Shown: positions 42,362 to 50,654 of the stretch, piece after piece
How the letters are laid out: every line of letters begins with the position of its first letter
How positions within the stretch are numbered: the first letter of the stretch is position 1
Origin: Nocardia aurantia
Lineage (GTDB): Bacteria; Actinomycetota; Actinomycetes; Mycobacteriales; Mycobacteriaceae
Length of the DNA: 64,000 bases
Reading direction: 5' to 3'
Assembly (NCBI RefSeq): GCF_009604425.1
Contig: NZ_WEGI01000011.1
Coordinates: 310,001 to 374,000, forward strand
Notes under the pieces: generated by a model
Seen by the model: the letters and a program-made list of their open reading frames with translations, nothing else
Database searches by the model: none
What the model was told of the DNA's origin: nothing
Made by a program: the position numbers and the translations under genes

Positions 42362-42616
42362 ATGGCCGATTTCGAGATCACCGATCTGCCCGACGACGTC
42401 GTGGTGAAAATGGGCAAGCGCGCCCGCGCCGCCGGTCTCTCGCTCCCGGACTACCTGCGGCACGAGCTGATCCGCTCCGGCCGCAGGCACTCCTACCTCG
42501 ACGGCATCGTGGAATTCCAGGAGATCCGCGACCAGCAGCCCGCCGATCTCGACCCCAGCCTGCGGGTCGACATGGAGGCGGTGGCCGCGTCCCTGCGCTA
42601 CGTGCGCGGGGAGTAA
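42362..42616 (+). CDS. Orphan RHH antitoxin-like protein (FitA/VapB type)
   Basis: Predicted 84-residue protein whose N-terminal half ('FEITDLPDDVVVKMGKRARA' followed by 'GLSLPDYLRHELI') is the ribbon-helix-helix module of FitA/VapB-like antitoxins. No PIN-domain toxin gene is adjacent; gatB follows after 46 bp. A TATCGT box (42351-42356) lies 5 nt before the ATG, suggesting leaderless transcription. It may be an orphan regulator or an antitoxin whose toxin was lost or lies elsewhere. Confidence 0.72.
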   Translation: MADFEITDLPDDVVVKMGKRARAAGLSLPDYLRHELIRSGRRHSYLDGIVEFQEIRDQQPADLDPSLRVDMEAVAASLRYVRGE

Positions 42617-42662
42617 CCCTCCGGAAATTCGACTGTCGGAGGTTTTCCCTAAACTTGTCGGC

Positions 42663-44174
42663 ATGACTGCACCCACGGTGGACTTGATGGACTATGCCGA
42701 CGTCATCGACCGGTACGAGCCGGTGCTGGGCATGGAGGTCCACGTCGAGCTGGGCACCGCGACCAAGATGTTCTGCGGCTGCCCCACCGCCTTCGGCGCC
42801 GAGCCGAACACCCAGGTGTGCCCGGTGTGCCTGGGCCTGCCGGGTTCGCTGCCGGTCGTGAACCAGAAGGCCGTCGAATCGGCGATCCGCATCGGCCTCG
42901 CCCTCAACTGCTCGATCACCCCGTGGGGCCGGTTCGCCCGGAAGAACTACTTCTACCCGGACCAGCCGAAGAACTACCAGATCAGCCAGTACGACGAGCC
43001 GATCGCGCAGAACGGCTACCTGGAGGTCGTCCTCGACGACGGCAGCACCTTCCGCGTCGAGATTGAGCGCGCCCACATGGAGGAGGACACCGGCAAGTCG
43101 GTGCACGTGGGCGGCGCCACCGGCCGCATCCACGGCGCCAGCCACTCCCTGCTCGACTACAACCGGGCCGGCGTCCCGCTCATCGAGATCGTCACCAAGC
43201 CGATCACCGGCGCCGGCGAGCGCGCCCCCGAGGTCGCCCGCGCGTACGTCACCGCCCTGCGCGATCTGCTGAAGTCGCTCGACGTCTCCGACGTCAAGAT
43301 GGAACAGGGCTCGCTGCGCTGCGACGCCAACGTCTCGCTGATGCCCAAGGGCGCGAGCGTATTCGGCACCCGCACCGAGACGAAGAACGTCAACTCGCTG
43401 AAGAGCGTCGAGGTCGCGGTGCGCTTCGAAATGCGCCGCCAGGCCGCGGTACTCGCCGGCGGCGGCACGATCGTGCAGGAGACCAGGCACTTCCACGAGG
43501 CCGACAGCTCCACCTCACCGGGCCGCCGCAAGGAGACCGCCGAGGACTACCGCTACTTCCCGGAGCCCGATCTGGAGCCGATCGCGCCCGACCCCGCCTG
43601 GGTCGAGGAGTTGCGCGCCACCATCCCCGAATACCCGTGGCTGCGCCGCGCCCGCATCCAGGCCGACTGGAACCTCTCCGGCGAGGTGTTCCGCGACCTG
43701 ATCAACGCGGGCGCCCTCGACCTGATCATCGCCACCGTCGACGCCGGCGCCTCGGTCGACGCCGCCCGCTCCTGGTGGGTCGCCTACCTCACCGAGAAGG
43801 CGAAGGAACGCGAGGTCGCCCTCGACGAGCTGCCGATCACCCCGAAGCAGGTCGCCGAGGTCGCCGCCCTGGTGGAGGCGAAGACCATCAACAACAAGGT
43901 CGCCAAGCAGGTCGTCGATTTCGTGCTCGCCGGTGAGGGCAGCCCGGCCGAGATCGTCGAGGCCAAGGGCCTCGGCATGGTCTCCGACGATTCCGCCCTG
44001 CAGTCCGAGGTCGACAAGGCCCTGACCGCCAACCCGGACATCGCCGACAAGATCCGCTCCGGCAAGGTGCAGGCCGCGGGCAAGATCGTCGGCGACGTCA
44101 TGAAGGCCACCCGTGGCCAGGCCGACGCGGCCCGCGTCCGCGAACTGGTCCTCGCCGCCTGCGGAGTCGCCTGA
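42663..44174 (+). CDS. gatB: Aspartyl/glutamyl-tRNA amidotransferase subunit B
   Basis: tRNA-binding and kinase-like subunit of GatCAB. The 503-residue protein opens with 'YEPVLGMEVHVELGTATKMF', contains the zinc-site-like cysteines of 'CGCPTAFG' and 'CPVCLGLPGSLPVVN', the 'KNYFYPDQPKNYQISQYD' segment, and ends in a GatB/YqeY helical tail domain. ATG 42663 is 7 nt after TAAACT (42650-42655) with a TTCGAC -35-like box (42628-42633), consistent with leaderless transcription. Confidence 0.97.
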   Translation: MTAPTVDLMDYADVIDRYEPVLGMEVHVELGTATKMFCGCPTAFGAEPNTQVCPVCLGLPGSLPVVNQKAVESAIRIGLALNCSITPWGRFARKNYFYPDQPKNYQISQYDEPIAQNGYLEVVLDDGSTFRVEIERAHMEEDTGKSVHVGGATGRIHGASHSLLDYNRAGVPLIEIVTKPITGAGERAPEVARAYVTALRDLLKSLDVSDVKMEQGSLRCDANVSLMPKGASVFGTRTETKNVNSLKSVEVAVRFEMRRQAAVLAGGGTIVQETRHFHEADSSTSPGRRKETAEDYRYFPEPDLEPIAPDPAWVEELRATIPEYPWLRRARIQADWNLSGEVFRDLINAGALDLIIATVDAGASVDAARSWWVAYLTEKAKEREVALDELPITPKQVAEVAALVEAKTINNKVAKQVVDFVLAGEGSPAEIVEAKGLGMVSDDSALQSEVDKALTANPDIADKIRSGKVQAAGKIVGDVMKATRGQADAARVRELVLAACGVA

Positions 44175-44178
44175 GCCC

Positions 44179-44214
44179 GGCCCGCACCCGGTTCACCGAA
44201 ACCGGGTGCGGGCC
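44179..44214 (+). terminator. Terminator of gatB
   Basis: A perfect 15-bp stem (44179-44193 with 44200-44214) and 6-nt CACCGA loop starts 5 nt after the gatB stop codon. Confidence 0.8.
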
Positions 44215-44544
44215 ACCACAATCGACAAAACCCGCAACACGACGACTCCGGCGGTGCGATTCATCCGCCGGGCGGGCGGTCTGCCCCACGAGTTCGCCCG
44301 AGCCGGGGCGCGCACCGCTACCCGTCGAACACGCGCACCGACCTCCGAATCCGGGGCCACCGCCTACCCGTTTCGGCTGGGTGGTGTCCACGGCCTCCGC
44401 TGAGGTGTCCGGCCGTCCGTTCGACGACCCGGGCCATGGCGACCCCCCTCAGCAGGAACATGGGTGAGCAGCAAGAGCGACCGGTCGTACGTCTACGACC
44501 CGGTCCGCGATCACCGAGGACTCGAATCCCGGCAGCGCCCGGCC
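44215..44544. other. Intergenic region between convergent genes, no gene seen
   Basis: About 330 nt between the gatB terminator and the end of the convergent LppZ-like gene. Open frames present are high-GC shadows without recognisable content. Confidence 0.4.
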
Positions 44545-45669
44545 CTACTCCCGTCCGCCGTTCCCGCCCGAAGGCGCGATGACCACCACCCGGTCGTCGG
44601 TCGGCGTCGGCTGACCACCCACCTTGTTGACCGTATCCACCCAGATGGTCCCGTTCGGCCCGGGTGCGGCGCCGTTGATCCGCCCCCACTTGTCCTGGTA
44701 CAGCAGCGAGGGCGCGGACGTGATCGCGTACGTGTCCTTCTCGGTCTTCGCGAACGACACCCCGCGCGCGTTCGTCATCGCGACCGCGACGAAATCGGAT
44801 CCGGCCGCACACCCGGCCACGCCGGGATGATCCGGCCAGGTCCACGCGCTGGTCACGGTGCCGGTCGGGGCGAGCCGCTGCAACCGGTCCTCCACCGCGG
44901 TCCGGTCGGTGAACCACAGATTCCCCTGATCACCCTGGCACACCGCCCCCGCGGTCCCGATCCCCGACACCAGCACCTGCGGCGCCGCCGTCGATCCGGT
45001 CCGCGGTGAGTCGATCCGCAGCAACTTGCCCCCCAGCGAACCCTGATCGTTCGCGCCCGCGGGATTGCCCGCATCACCGGTGAGCACCATCAGCTTGTCC
45101 GGATCCGTGAACAGAATGGACCCGTGATTCCCGCTGCCGCCCTTGGGAATTCCGGTCAGGATCGGCTTCGGCACCCCGTCGGCGCCGATCCGCACCACCC
45201 GGTTGTCGCTGGGCGTGGTGATGTACGCGTAGAGCAGATGGTCCTCGTTGTAACTGGGCGAGAGCGCGATGTCGTTGAGCCCGCCGTCGCCGGACGCGTC
45301 CACATCCACCTGGCCGATCTGCTTCAGATAGTTGGGCCACGGCCCCGGATCCTGGGTATCGATCAGGAAGATCTTCCCGGTGGACCGCTCGGCGACCAGC
45401 CCGCTGAGCCCGTCGGGCAGCGGGATCAGCCCGGTCGGATCGTTCACACAGCTGGCGATGACCGCCGGATCCGGATCCTCGCACGGTCCGGGCGGACGTT
45501 TGGTGGTGGTCGGCGCCTGCGGCGAGGTCGGCCCCATTCCCTCGGGCTCGATGGTCGGCGCGGGGGTGAACGGTTTGGAGGCGGATTCGTCGAACCGGGC
45601 ACAGCCGACCACCAGACCGGCGGTGACGGCCAGGATCGAAACGATGCGGCCGGCGACAACCAAACTCAT
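44545..45669 (-). CDS. LppZ-like PQQ-glucose/sorbosone dehydrogenase-family lipoprotein
   Basis: Predicted 374-residue exported lipoprotein. The signal ends in the lipobox 'LVVGC' (Cys23), followed by a Pro/Thr-rich linker to residue ~62. The mature part reads as a beta propeller of the GSDH family: 'GLVAERSTGKIFLIDTQD', 'GGLNDIALSPSYNEDHLLY', 'NHGSILFTDPDKLMVLTGDA' and 'GGKLLRIDSP'. It corresponds in position and type to mycobacterial LppZ (Rv3006). Enzymatic activity with PQQ is not established for this group. The gene is divergent from DoxX. Confidence 0.82.
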   Translation of the reverse strand: MSLVVAGRIVSILAVTAGLVVGCARFDESASKPFTPAPTIEPEGMGPTSPQAPTTTKRPPGPCEDPDPAVIASCVNDPTGLIPLPDGLSGLVAERSTGKIFLIDTQDPGPWPNYLKQIGQVDVDASGDGGLNDIALSPSYNEDHLLYAYITTPSDNRVVRIGADGVPKPILTGIPKGGSGNHGSILFTDPDKLMVLTGDAGNPAGANDQGSLGGKLLRIDSPRTGSTAAPQVLVSGIGTAGAVCQGDQGNLWFTDRTAVEDRLQRLAPTGTVTSAWTWPDHPGVAGCAAGSDFVAVAMTNARGVSFAKTEKDTYAITSAPSLLYQDKWGRINGAAPGPNGTIWVDTVNKVGGQPTPTDDRVVVIAPSGGNGGRE

Positions 45670-45791
45670 GGTTCAGACGTTACGGAAGGTTGTCCACGAG
45701 CGCTCGCAGGGGTCGGTCGGCCCCGCGTGTGGCGCGGACACGCCGCCACTGGGGGCAGCGGAGTTCCGCGGGCCGACATACCCTGACTGGA

Positions 45792-46598
45792 GTGACCGAC
45801 AAGTCGAACGCCACCGCGCCGAACAACGCCCCCGGACACCCGGGAGCAACCACAGCGATCGGCCAGACGGCACGCAGTCCCTTCGATGCGCCCACGGGAA
45901 AGTTACCGGTGTTCGGTACGCCCCTGGCCCGCACCGAGGACGAGTTGGGCCTCGACCCCGAGGTCCCCACCGTCGGTGAGATCGGATCCCCCGAAATGGC
46001 TACCCCCTCCTACTCGTACGCCAGCATTCCGCCCGCGCCCACCCCGTCGGCCGAGACCGTCCGGTTGCGCCGTGCCAATCTTCCCGAATACAGCCGCGGC
46101 ACGACAGATTTCGGTCTGTTCGCGCTGCGTCTGCTGGTCGGCCTGAGCTTCCTCTACCACGGCCTGCAGAAGCTGACCGGATGGTTCGACGGCCCCGGCA
46201 TGGACGGGATCCGCCGTGCGATGGAACACGGCGGCTGGAAGCATGTCGACGTCGCCTCGTCGCTGCTCAGCGGCGCCGAGGTCGGCGGCGGCGCGCTGAT
46301 CGTGCTGGGCCTGGCGACGCCACTGGCCGCGGGTGCGGTGGTCGCCACCATCACCGACGCCTGGCTGTGGAAGCAGAGCATGGCCCACGGCATCGAGTAC
46401 AAGCAGGTCGAGGTGGAATCGCTGCTGGCCGCCGCCGCGGCGGTGCTGATCCTCACCGGCCCCGGCCGCTGGTCCTTCGACCGCGGTCGCGGCTGGGCCA
46501 CCCGCCCGTCCTGGGGCTCGTTCGCCTGCCTGGTGCTGGGCGTCGCGGCCGCTCTGGGATCCTGGTTCTACCTGCACGGCGGTAATCCGTTCCACTGA
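45792..46598 (+). CDS. DoxX-family membrane protein
   Basis: Predicted 268-residue protein. A soluble N-terminal region of about 105 residues, rich in Pro/Thr, precedes a DoxX domain with four helices: 'FGLFALRLLVGLSFLYHGLQ', 'GALIVLGLATPLAAGAVV', 'VESLLAAAAAVLILTG' and 'FACLVLGVAAALGSWFYL'. In mycobacteria the positional counterpart (Rv3005c) forms a membrane oxidoreductase complex with SodA and SseA; that role is inferred here from synteny. The GTG at 45792 is 7 nt after TACCCT (45779-45784), suggesting leaderless transcription. Confidence 0.88.
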   Translation: MTDKSNATAPNNAPGHPGATTAIGQTARSPFDAPTGKLPVFGTPLARTEDELGLDPEVPTVGEIGSPEMATPSYSYASIPPAPTPSAETVRLRRANLPEYSRGTTDFGLFALRLLVGLSFLYHGLQKLTGWFDGPGMDGIRRAMEHGGWKHVDVASSLLSGAEVGGGALIVLGLATPLAAGAVVATITDAWLWKQSMAHGIEYKQVEVESLLAAAAAVLILTGPGRWSFDRGRGWATRPSWGSFACLVLGVAAALGSWFYLHGGNPFH

Positions 46599-46636
46599 GA
46601 CCGGTTTCCGCCCGGACGAGAGAAAGGGCGTTTCCG

Positions 46637-47440
46637 GTGACCATCACAGGACCCGAGTCGAGCTACTTCGAGCGGGTGGGCGACGACCGGTTCGCGCCCA
46701 CCCGGCACGTCGGCGGGGCCTGGTCCACCGATGAGCAGCATTTCAGCCCGCTCGGCGGGCTGATCGTGCACGAGATCGAGCGCATCAGGGCCCGTGAACA
46801 CCGGCCGGAACTACTGATCGGCCGTCTCACCTTCGACATCCTCGGCGCGATCGCGTTCGCGGAGTTCGACATTCGGGTCGACATCGTGCGTCCCGGCCGC
46901 ACCATCGAACTGGTGCAGGCCACCGCGACGATCGGCGGTCGCGCCACCGTCACGGCCCGTGCCTGGTTGATGACCGCCGAGGACACCGGCAGCGTCGCGG
47001 GTGGCGAGCCGCCCCGCCTGCCGGATCCGGAGACCCTGACGCCGTGGCCGCTGACCTCGGTCTGGCCCGGTGGCTACATCGCCTCCCTGGACACCCGCCC
47101 GGTCGGCCCACCCCAGCCCGGCCGCACCACCGCCTGGGTGTCCACCCCCGTGCACCTGCTCGCCGGTGAGCCGGTGAGCCCGCTGGCCGCGTATATCGCC
47201 CTGGTCGACACCGCCAACGGCATCGCGGTCCGGCAGGAACCGACGAAGTGGATGTTCCCCAACCTGGACCTGACCGTCCATCTCTACCGCCAGCCGGAAG
47301 GCCCGTGGACCGGGCTCGACACCAGCGTCACGTTCGGCGCCACCGGACAGGGCCTGACCAGCACCGTCCTGCACGACATACACGGCCCGGTCGGCCACGC
47401 CGAGCAGATCCTCACCGTCCGCCCGCAACCGGACCGCTGA
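46637..47440 (+). CDS. Acyl-CoA thioesterase-like double-hotdog protein
   Basis: Predicted 267-residue protein with two hotdog halves. The first shows 'THVGGAW'-like 'RHVGGAWSTDEQHFSPLGGL' and 'RLTFDILGAIAFAEFDI', the second 'SPLAAYIALVDTANGIAVR' and 'WMFPNLDLTVHLYRQPEGPW'. This architecture matches the 4HBT_3/TesB-like thioesterase family. It may hydrolyse acyl-CoA; specificity unknown. The GTG start follows DoxX after 38 bp, probably in the same transcript, and a bidirectional hairpin separates it from convergent ilvD. Confidence 0.85.
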   Translation: MTITGPESSYFERVGDDRFAPTRHVGGAWSTDEQHFSPLGGLIVHEIERIRAREHRPELLIGRLTFDILGAIAFAEFDIRVDIVRPGRTIELVQATATIGGRATVTARAWLMTAEDTGSVAGGEPPRLPDPETLTPWPLTSVWPGGYIASLDTRPVGPPQPGRTTAWVSTPVHLLAGEPVSPLAAYIALVDTANGIAVRQEPTKWMFPNLDLTVHLYRQPEGPWTGLDTSVTFGATGQGLTSTVLHDIHGPVGHAEQILTVRPQPDR

Positions 47441-47445
47441 CCGGA

Positions 47446-47478
47446 AAAGCCCGGAACCCGTTGCGGGCCCCGGGCTTT
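47446..47478. terminator. Bidirectional terminator between thioesterase and ilvD
   Basis: Arms AAAGCCCGG (47446-47454) and CCGGGCTTT (47470-47478) flank an inner CCCG/CGGG stem. The A-run and T-run flanks allow termination in both directions between convergent genes. Confidence 0.75.
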
Positions 47479-47492
47479 CGCCGCTCGAAAAG

Positions 47493-49334
47493 CTACGGCA
47501 CCCGCCGCACGGCGCCCTTGTCCGCGGAGGTCGCCAGCGCGGCATAGGCCCGCAGCGCCATCGTGATCGGCCGATCACGATGCGCCGGCTGCCACGGCCG
47601 TTCGGACGCATCCATCTTCGCGCGCCGCTCGGCGAGAACCGCGTCGGAAACGAGCAATTCGAGGGCCCGCGTGTGCACATCGATGCGAACCCGGTCGCCG
47701 TCTTCGATGAGCCCGATGGTCCCACCGCTGGCCGCCTCGGGTGAGATGTGCCCGATCGACAGACCGGAAGTTCCACCGGAGAAACGCCCGTCGGTGATCA
47801 ACGCGCACACCTTACCGAGGCCCGCACCCTTCAGGAATGCGGTGGGATGCAACATCTCCTGCATCCCGGGACCGCCCGAGGGTCCTTCGTAGCGGATGAC
47901 GATCACGTCGCCGGGCTGGATCTTCTTGCCCAGGATCGCCGACACCGCCGCCTCCTGGGATTCCAGCACCACGGCCGGCCCCTCGAAGGTGAACAGGTCC
48001 TCGTCGATACCCGCGGTCTTGAGGATCGCGCCGTCCACCGCGATATTGCCGCGCAGCACACACAATCCGCCCTCGACCGTGTAGGCGTGCGCGATATCGC
48101 GGATGCACCCCTTCGCGGCGTCGGTGTCCAGCGACGACCAGCGGTTCTCCGTGGAGAACGGCACCACCGTGCGCACCCCGCCCGGCGCCGCGTGGAACAG
48201 CTCCAGCGCCTCGTCGGAGGCCTTGCCGGAGCGGATGTCCCAGGCGTCCAGCCAGTCCTCGAGGGTGCGGGTGTGCACGGTGGTGACGTCGGTCTCCAGC
48301 AGCCCGCCGCGGCGCAACTCACCGAGGATGGCCGGGATGCCGCCGGCCCGGTGCACGTCCTCCATGTGGTAATCGGAGTTGGGGGAGACCTTCGACAGGC
48401 ACGGCACCCGGCGCGAGATCTCGTCGATGGTTCCGAGATCGAAGTCGATCTCACCCTCCTGGGCCGCGGCCAGGGTGTGCAGCACCGTGTTGGTGGAGCC
48501 GCCCATCGCGACATCCAGTGCCATCGCGTTGCGGAAGGCCTTGGCATTGGCGATGTTCCGCGGCAGCGCCGACGCGTCCTCGTCGCGGTACCAGCGGTTG
48601 GCAAGCTCGACGATGGTGGTACCGGCCCGCTCGAACAGCGCCCGCCGCGCGGCATGGGTGGCGAGCGTGGACCCGTTGCCCGGCAACGCCAGACCCAGCG
48701 CCTCGGTGAGGCAGTTCATCGAGTTGGCGGTGAACATGCCGGAACAGGACCCACAGGTCGGGCAGGCGCTGCGCTCGACCTCGTCCAGGCCCTCGTCGGT
48801 GACATTGCCGGAAGCGCTGGCCGAGATCGCGGTGATCAGATCGGTGGGCGCCTGCGCGACACCGCCGACCACGACCGCCTTACCGGCCTCCATCGGCCCG
48901 CCGGAGACGAAAACGACCGGGATGTTGAGCCGCATGGCGGCGTTCAGCATGCCGGGAGTGATCTTGTCGCAGTTGGAGATACACACCAGCGCGTCGGCGG
49001 TGTGCGCGTTGGCCATGTATTCGACGGAATCGGCGATGATCTCACGGCTGGGCAGCGAGTAGAGCATGCCGCCGTGGCCCATCGCGATGCCGTCGTCGAC
49101 GGCGATGGTGTGGAATTCGCGCGGGACGCCGCCGGCCGCCCGTACGGCGCCCGCCACGATCTCGCCGACGTCCTTCAGATGCACGTGGCCGGGGACGAAC
49201 TGGGTGTACGAGTTCGCGATGGCGACGATCGGCTTCCCGAAGTCGGAGTCGGTGAGGCCGGTGGCCCGCCAGAGCGCGCGAGCGCCCGCGGCGTTGCGTC
49301 CGGCGGTGGTGGTGCGTGAACGAAGCGGTGGCAT
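47493..49334 (-). CDS. ilvD: Dihydroxy-acid dehydratase
   Basis: Third enzyme of valine and isoleucine synthesis; dehydrates dihydroxy acids to 2-keto acids using an Fe-S cluster and Mg2+. The 613-residue protein has 'CISNCDKITPGML' (C118, C122), 'ACPTCGSCSGMFTANSMNC' (C191, C194, C197) and the C-terminal 'GPSGGPGMQEML' and 'DGRFSGGTSGLSIGHISPE'. These match the large [4Fe-4S]-type IlvD group of proteobacteria and actinomycetes. It lies 1.3 kb from ilvBNC on the opposite strand with the PH-protein gene between. Confidence 0.97.
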   Translation of the reverse strand: MPPLRSRTTTAGRNAAGARALWRATGLTDSDFGKPIVAIANSYTQFVPGHVHLKDVGEIVAGAVRAAGGVPREFHTIAVDDGIAMGHGGMLYSLPSREIIADSVEYMANAHTADALVCISNCDKITPGMLNAAMRLNIPVVFVSGGPMEAGKAVVVGGVAQAPTDLITAISASASGNVTDEGLDEVERSACPTCGSCSGMFTANSMNCLTEALGLALPGNGSTLATHAARRALFERAGTTIVELANRWYRDEDASALPRNIANAKAFRNAMALDVAMGGSTNTVLHTLAAAQEGEIDFDLGTIDEISRRVPCLSKVSPNSDYHMEDVHRAGGIPAILGELRRGGLLETDVTTVHTRTLEDWLDAWDIRSGKASDEALELFHAAPGGVRTVVPFSTENRWSSLDTDAAKGCIRDIAHAYTVEGGLCVLRGNIAVDGAILKTAGIDEDLFTFEGPAVVLESQEAAVSAILGKKIQPGDVIVIRYEGPSGGPGMQEMLHPTAFLKGAGLGKVCALITDGRFSGGTSGLSIGHISPEAASGGTIGLIEDGDRVRIDVHTRALELLVSDAVLAERRAKMDASERPWQPAHRDRPITMALRAYAALATSADKGAVRRVP

Positions 49335-49690
49335 GAGTATGGGTCCTCGGTCGGATGTCCTCGTCCCGGTGCGATCCGGGACCGGTCGCTGGAGGCTGCC
49401 GGCGACTGAGCCGAGTGTCTCGGCGGCGTCTCCACGGTACTCCCGCGGAGATCAGGCGGATGCGCCGGTGGCGGCCGGGTTCGGATTCGCGATCGGTCGC
49501 CGTGCCGCCCGTCGTGCCGGATGGGCACCTGGGCGGCAATCGTACGGATATCGCTTGTCAGCCCTTCGAGGATGCCATTTTGTTCCCGCTCCCGCCGCGG
49601 ATTTCTCACGGTATCGCCGTCATCGCACCGCTTGTCCGGTTCCGCACCCGTCTCGGGTGTGCGAACTCACTGTGCGGCGGCGCTCCGGGA
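49335..49690. other. ilvD upstream region
   Basis: About 356 nt between the PH-domain gene and ilvD, both read on the minus strand. I found no convincing coding frame, leader peptide with Ile/Leu/Val codons or U-tailed hairpin here, so ilvD regulation cannot be read from it. Confidence 0.35.
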
Positions 49691-50365
49691 TCAGTGGCTG
49701 TCGGTTCCCCCGGCGGTGCCAGGCCGTTCGCTGTCGTCGGCGGGTTCATCAGCCCGTTCGCTGTCGTCGGCCGGGACATCAGCCCGTTCGCTGTCGTCGG
49801 CGTATTCACCAGCCCGTTCGCTGTCGTCGGCGGGGACTTCGCTCCGCGCGCCGGTAGCGGTGCCGGCCGCCGCGCTGTCGCCCGCGGCAGAGCCGGATAT
49901 CCCGTCGCCGTGGTCGTCCGGCTCGTCCGGCTGCGCGAACGGATCCGGAATCCGCCCCCCGGACGCCTCGACCAGATCCCGCAACCGGCCGTAGTCGACG
50001 GCGGGCAGCCCAACCTCGGAATCGTCGTCGAGATGCGCGCGCACCCACCCCCGTGTCGGAATGCGCAGCCCGCGGATCCGCTCCCACTCCACGTGCCGCG
50101 ACCCGAACAGGGTGCGCAGATCCAGCCCGGAGGCCGACACCGTGGTCCGGCTGCGCTCGATCCACAGCGAGACCCCGATCGGGATCACGAACAGGATCCA
50201 CAGCACCCGCGGCCATCCGAAGAACGCGAAGGCGACGCAGAACAGCAGCACGAACACCCCGAGATGACCGAGCCTGGGCATGCGGATCACCCGACCCGTA
50301 TCCGGCCCGGCGGCGGACGTGTGGGACGATCGAGCAGGTGGCACGGACCGATGCGACGAGGACAC
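49691..50365 (-). CDS. PH-domain membrane protein (Cfp6-like) with repeat tail
   Basis: Predicted 224-residue protein. Two close hydrophobic segments ('LGVFVLLFCVAFAFF' and 'VLWILFVIPIGVSLWI', residues 34-67) lead to a bacterial PH-like domain ('TVSASGLDLRTLFGSRHVEW', 'IPTRGWVRAHLDDDSEVGL'). It matches the mycobacterial 'low molecular weight antigen 6' (Rv3004) in type and in position next to ilvB. The last ~70 residues are acidic and include four copies of a 10-residue repeat ('ADDSERADEP'-like). GTG 50365 has a GAGGA site upstream. Function unknown; transcribed away from ilvB. Confidence 0.82.
   Translation of the reverse strand: MSSSHRSVPPARSSHTSAAGPDTGRVIRMPRLGHLGVFVLLFCVAFAFFGWPRVLWILFVIPIGVSLWIERSRTTVSASGLDLRTLFGSRHVEWERIRGLRIPTRGWVRAHLDDDSEVGLPAVDYGRLRDLVEASGGRIPDPFAQPDEPDDHGDGISGSAAGDSAAAGTATGARSEVPADDSERAGEYADDSERADVPADDSERADEPADDSERPGTAGGTDSH
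49726..49845 (-). repeat. 30-bp in-frame tandem repeat, four copies
   Basis: Units start at 49726, 49756, 49786 and 49816; the first 15 bases (gttcgctgtcgtcgg) are identical in all four and the rest varies. The unit encodes ten acidic residues at the C-terminus of the PH-domain protein. Confidence 0.88.
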
Positions 50366-50443
50366 ACCCCCATCCTCGCATCACGGAGAACAGACCAAGG
50401 CAACCGCCCCGTCTCACATAATGGGACACGCGTGTCAAGTAAT

Positions 50444-50473
50444 TTGACTCTTCGGCTCACCCACACATACCGT
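50444..50473 (+). promoter_or_regulatory. Promoter of the ilvBNC leader
   Basis: TTGACT (50444-50449) and TACCGT (50468-50473) are 18 nt apart. The GTG of the leader peptide at 50481 is 7 nt after the -10 box, so the transcript probably starts at or next to that codon. Confidence 0.55.
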
Positions 50474-50480
50474 CGTGCGC

Positions 50481-50528
50481 GTGAATCGAAACGAGCTCCT
50501 CGTAATCGGCCGGCGCGTCCAGCGCTGA
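50481..50528 (+). CDS. ilvBNC leader peptide with Leu-Leu-Val-Ile run
   Basis: A 15-codon frame encodes Met(Val)-Asn-Arg-Asn-Glu-Leu-Leu-Val-Ile-Gly-Arg-Arg-Val-Gln-Arg. Four consecutive branched-chain amino acid codons (50496-50507) are what a transcription attenuator for ilvBNC needs. The frame is followed after 40 nt by a U-tailed terminator and then ilvB. An in-frame GTG at 50475 would add two residues. Known ilvBNC leaders of Corynebacterium have a similar Val/Ile/Leu run; the function here is inferred. Confidence 0.68.
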   Translation: MNRNELLVIGRRVQR

Positions 50529-50555
50529 GCTAGATTCCATCCAGCTCGTAACTGC

Positions 50556-50598
50556 GACGCGCCACCCTCGATCAGCCTTGGCTGACGGGGGCTTTTTT
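50556..50598 (+). terminator. ilvBNC transcription attenuator
   Basis: A hairpin with core stem TCAGC-CTTG-GCTGA (50572-50585), extendable by C/G pairs on both sides (50565-50569 with 50587-50591), is followed by six T (50593-50598). Upstream, GGCGCGTC (50512-50519) inside the leader frame is perfectly complementary to GACGCGCC (50556-50563), which adjoins the 5' arm, giving an alternative pairing as expected for attenuation. Confidence 0.65.
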
Positions 50599-50654
50599 GT
50601 GTTCAGGACATTTCCGTGGACTCGAGATCAACAAGCAGGTAAGGAACCACAACG

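Noticed and set aside
49335..49690. Possible leader or T-box before ilvD
   Set aside because: No branched-chain codon run, specifier-like structure or U-tailed hairpin could be found.
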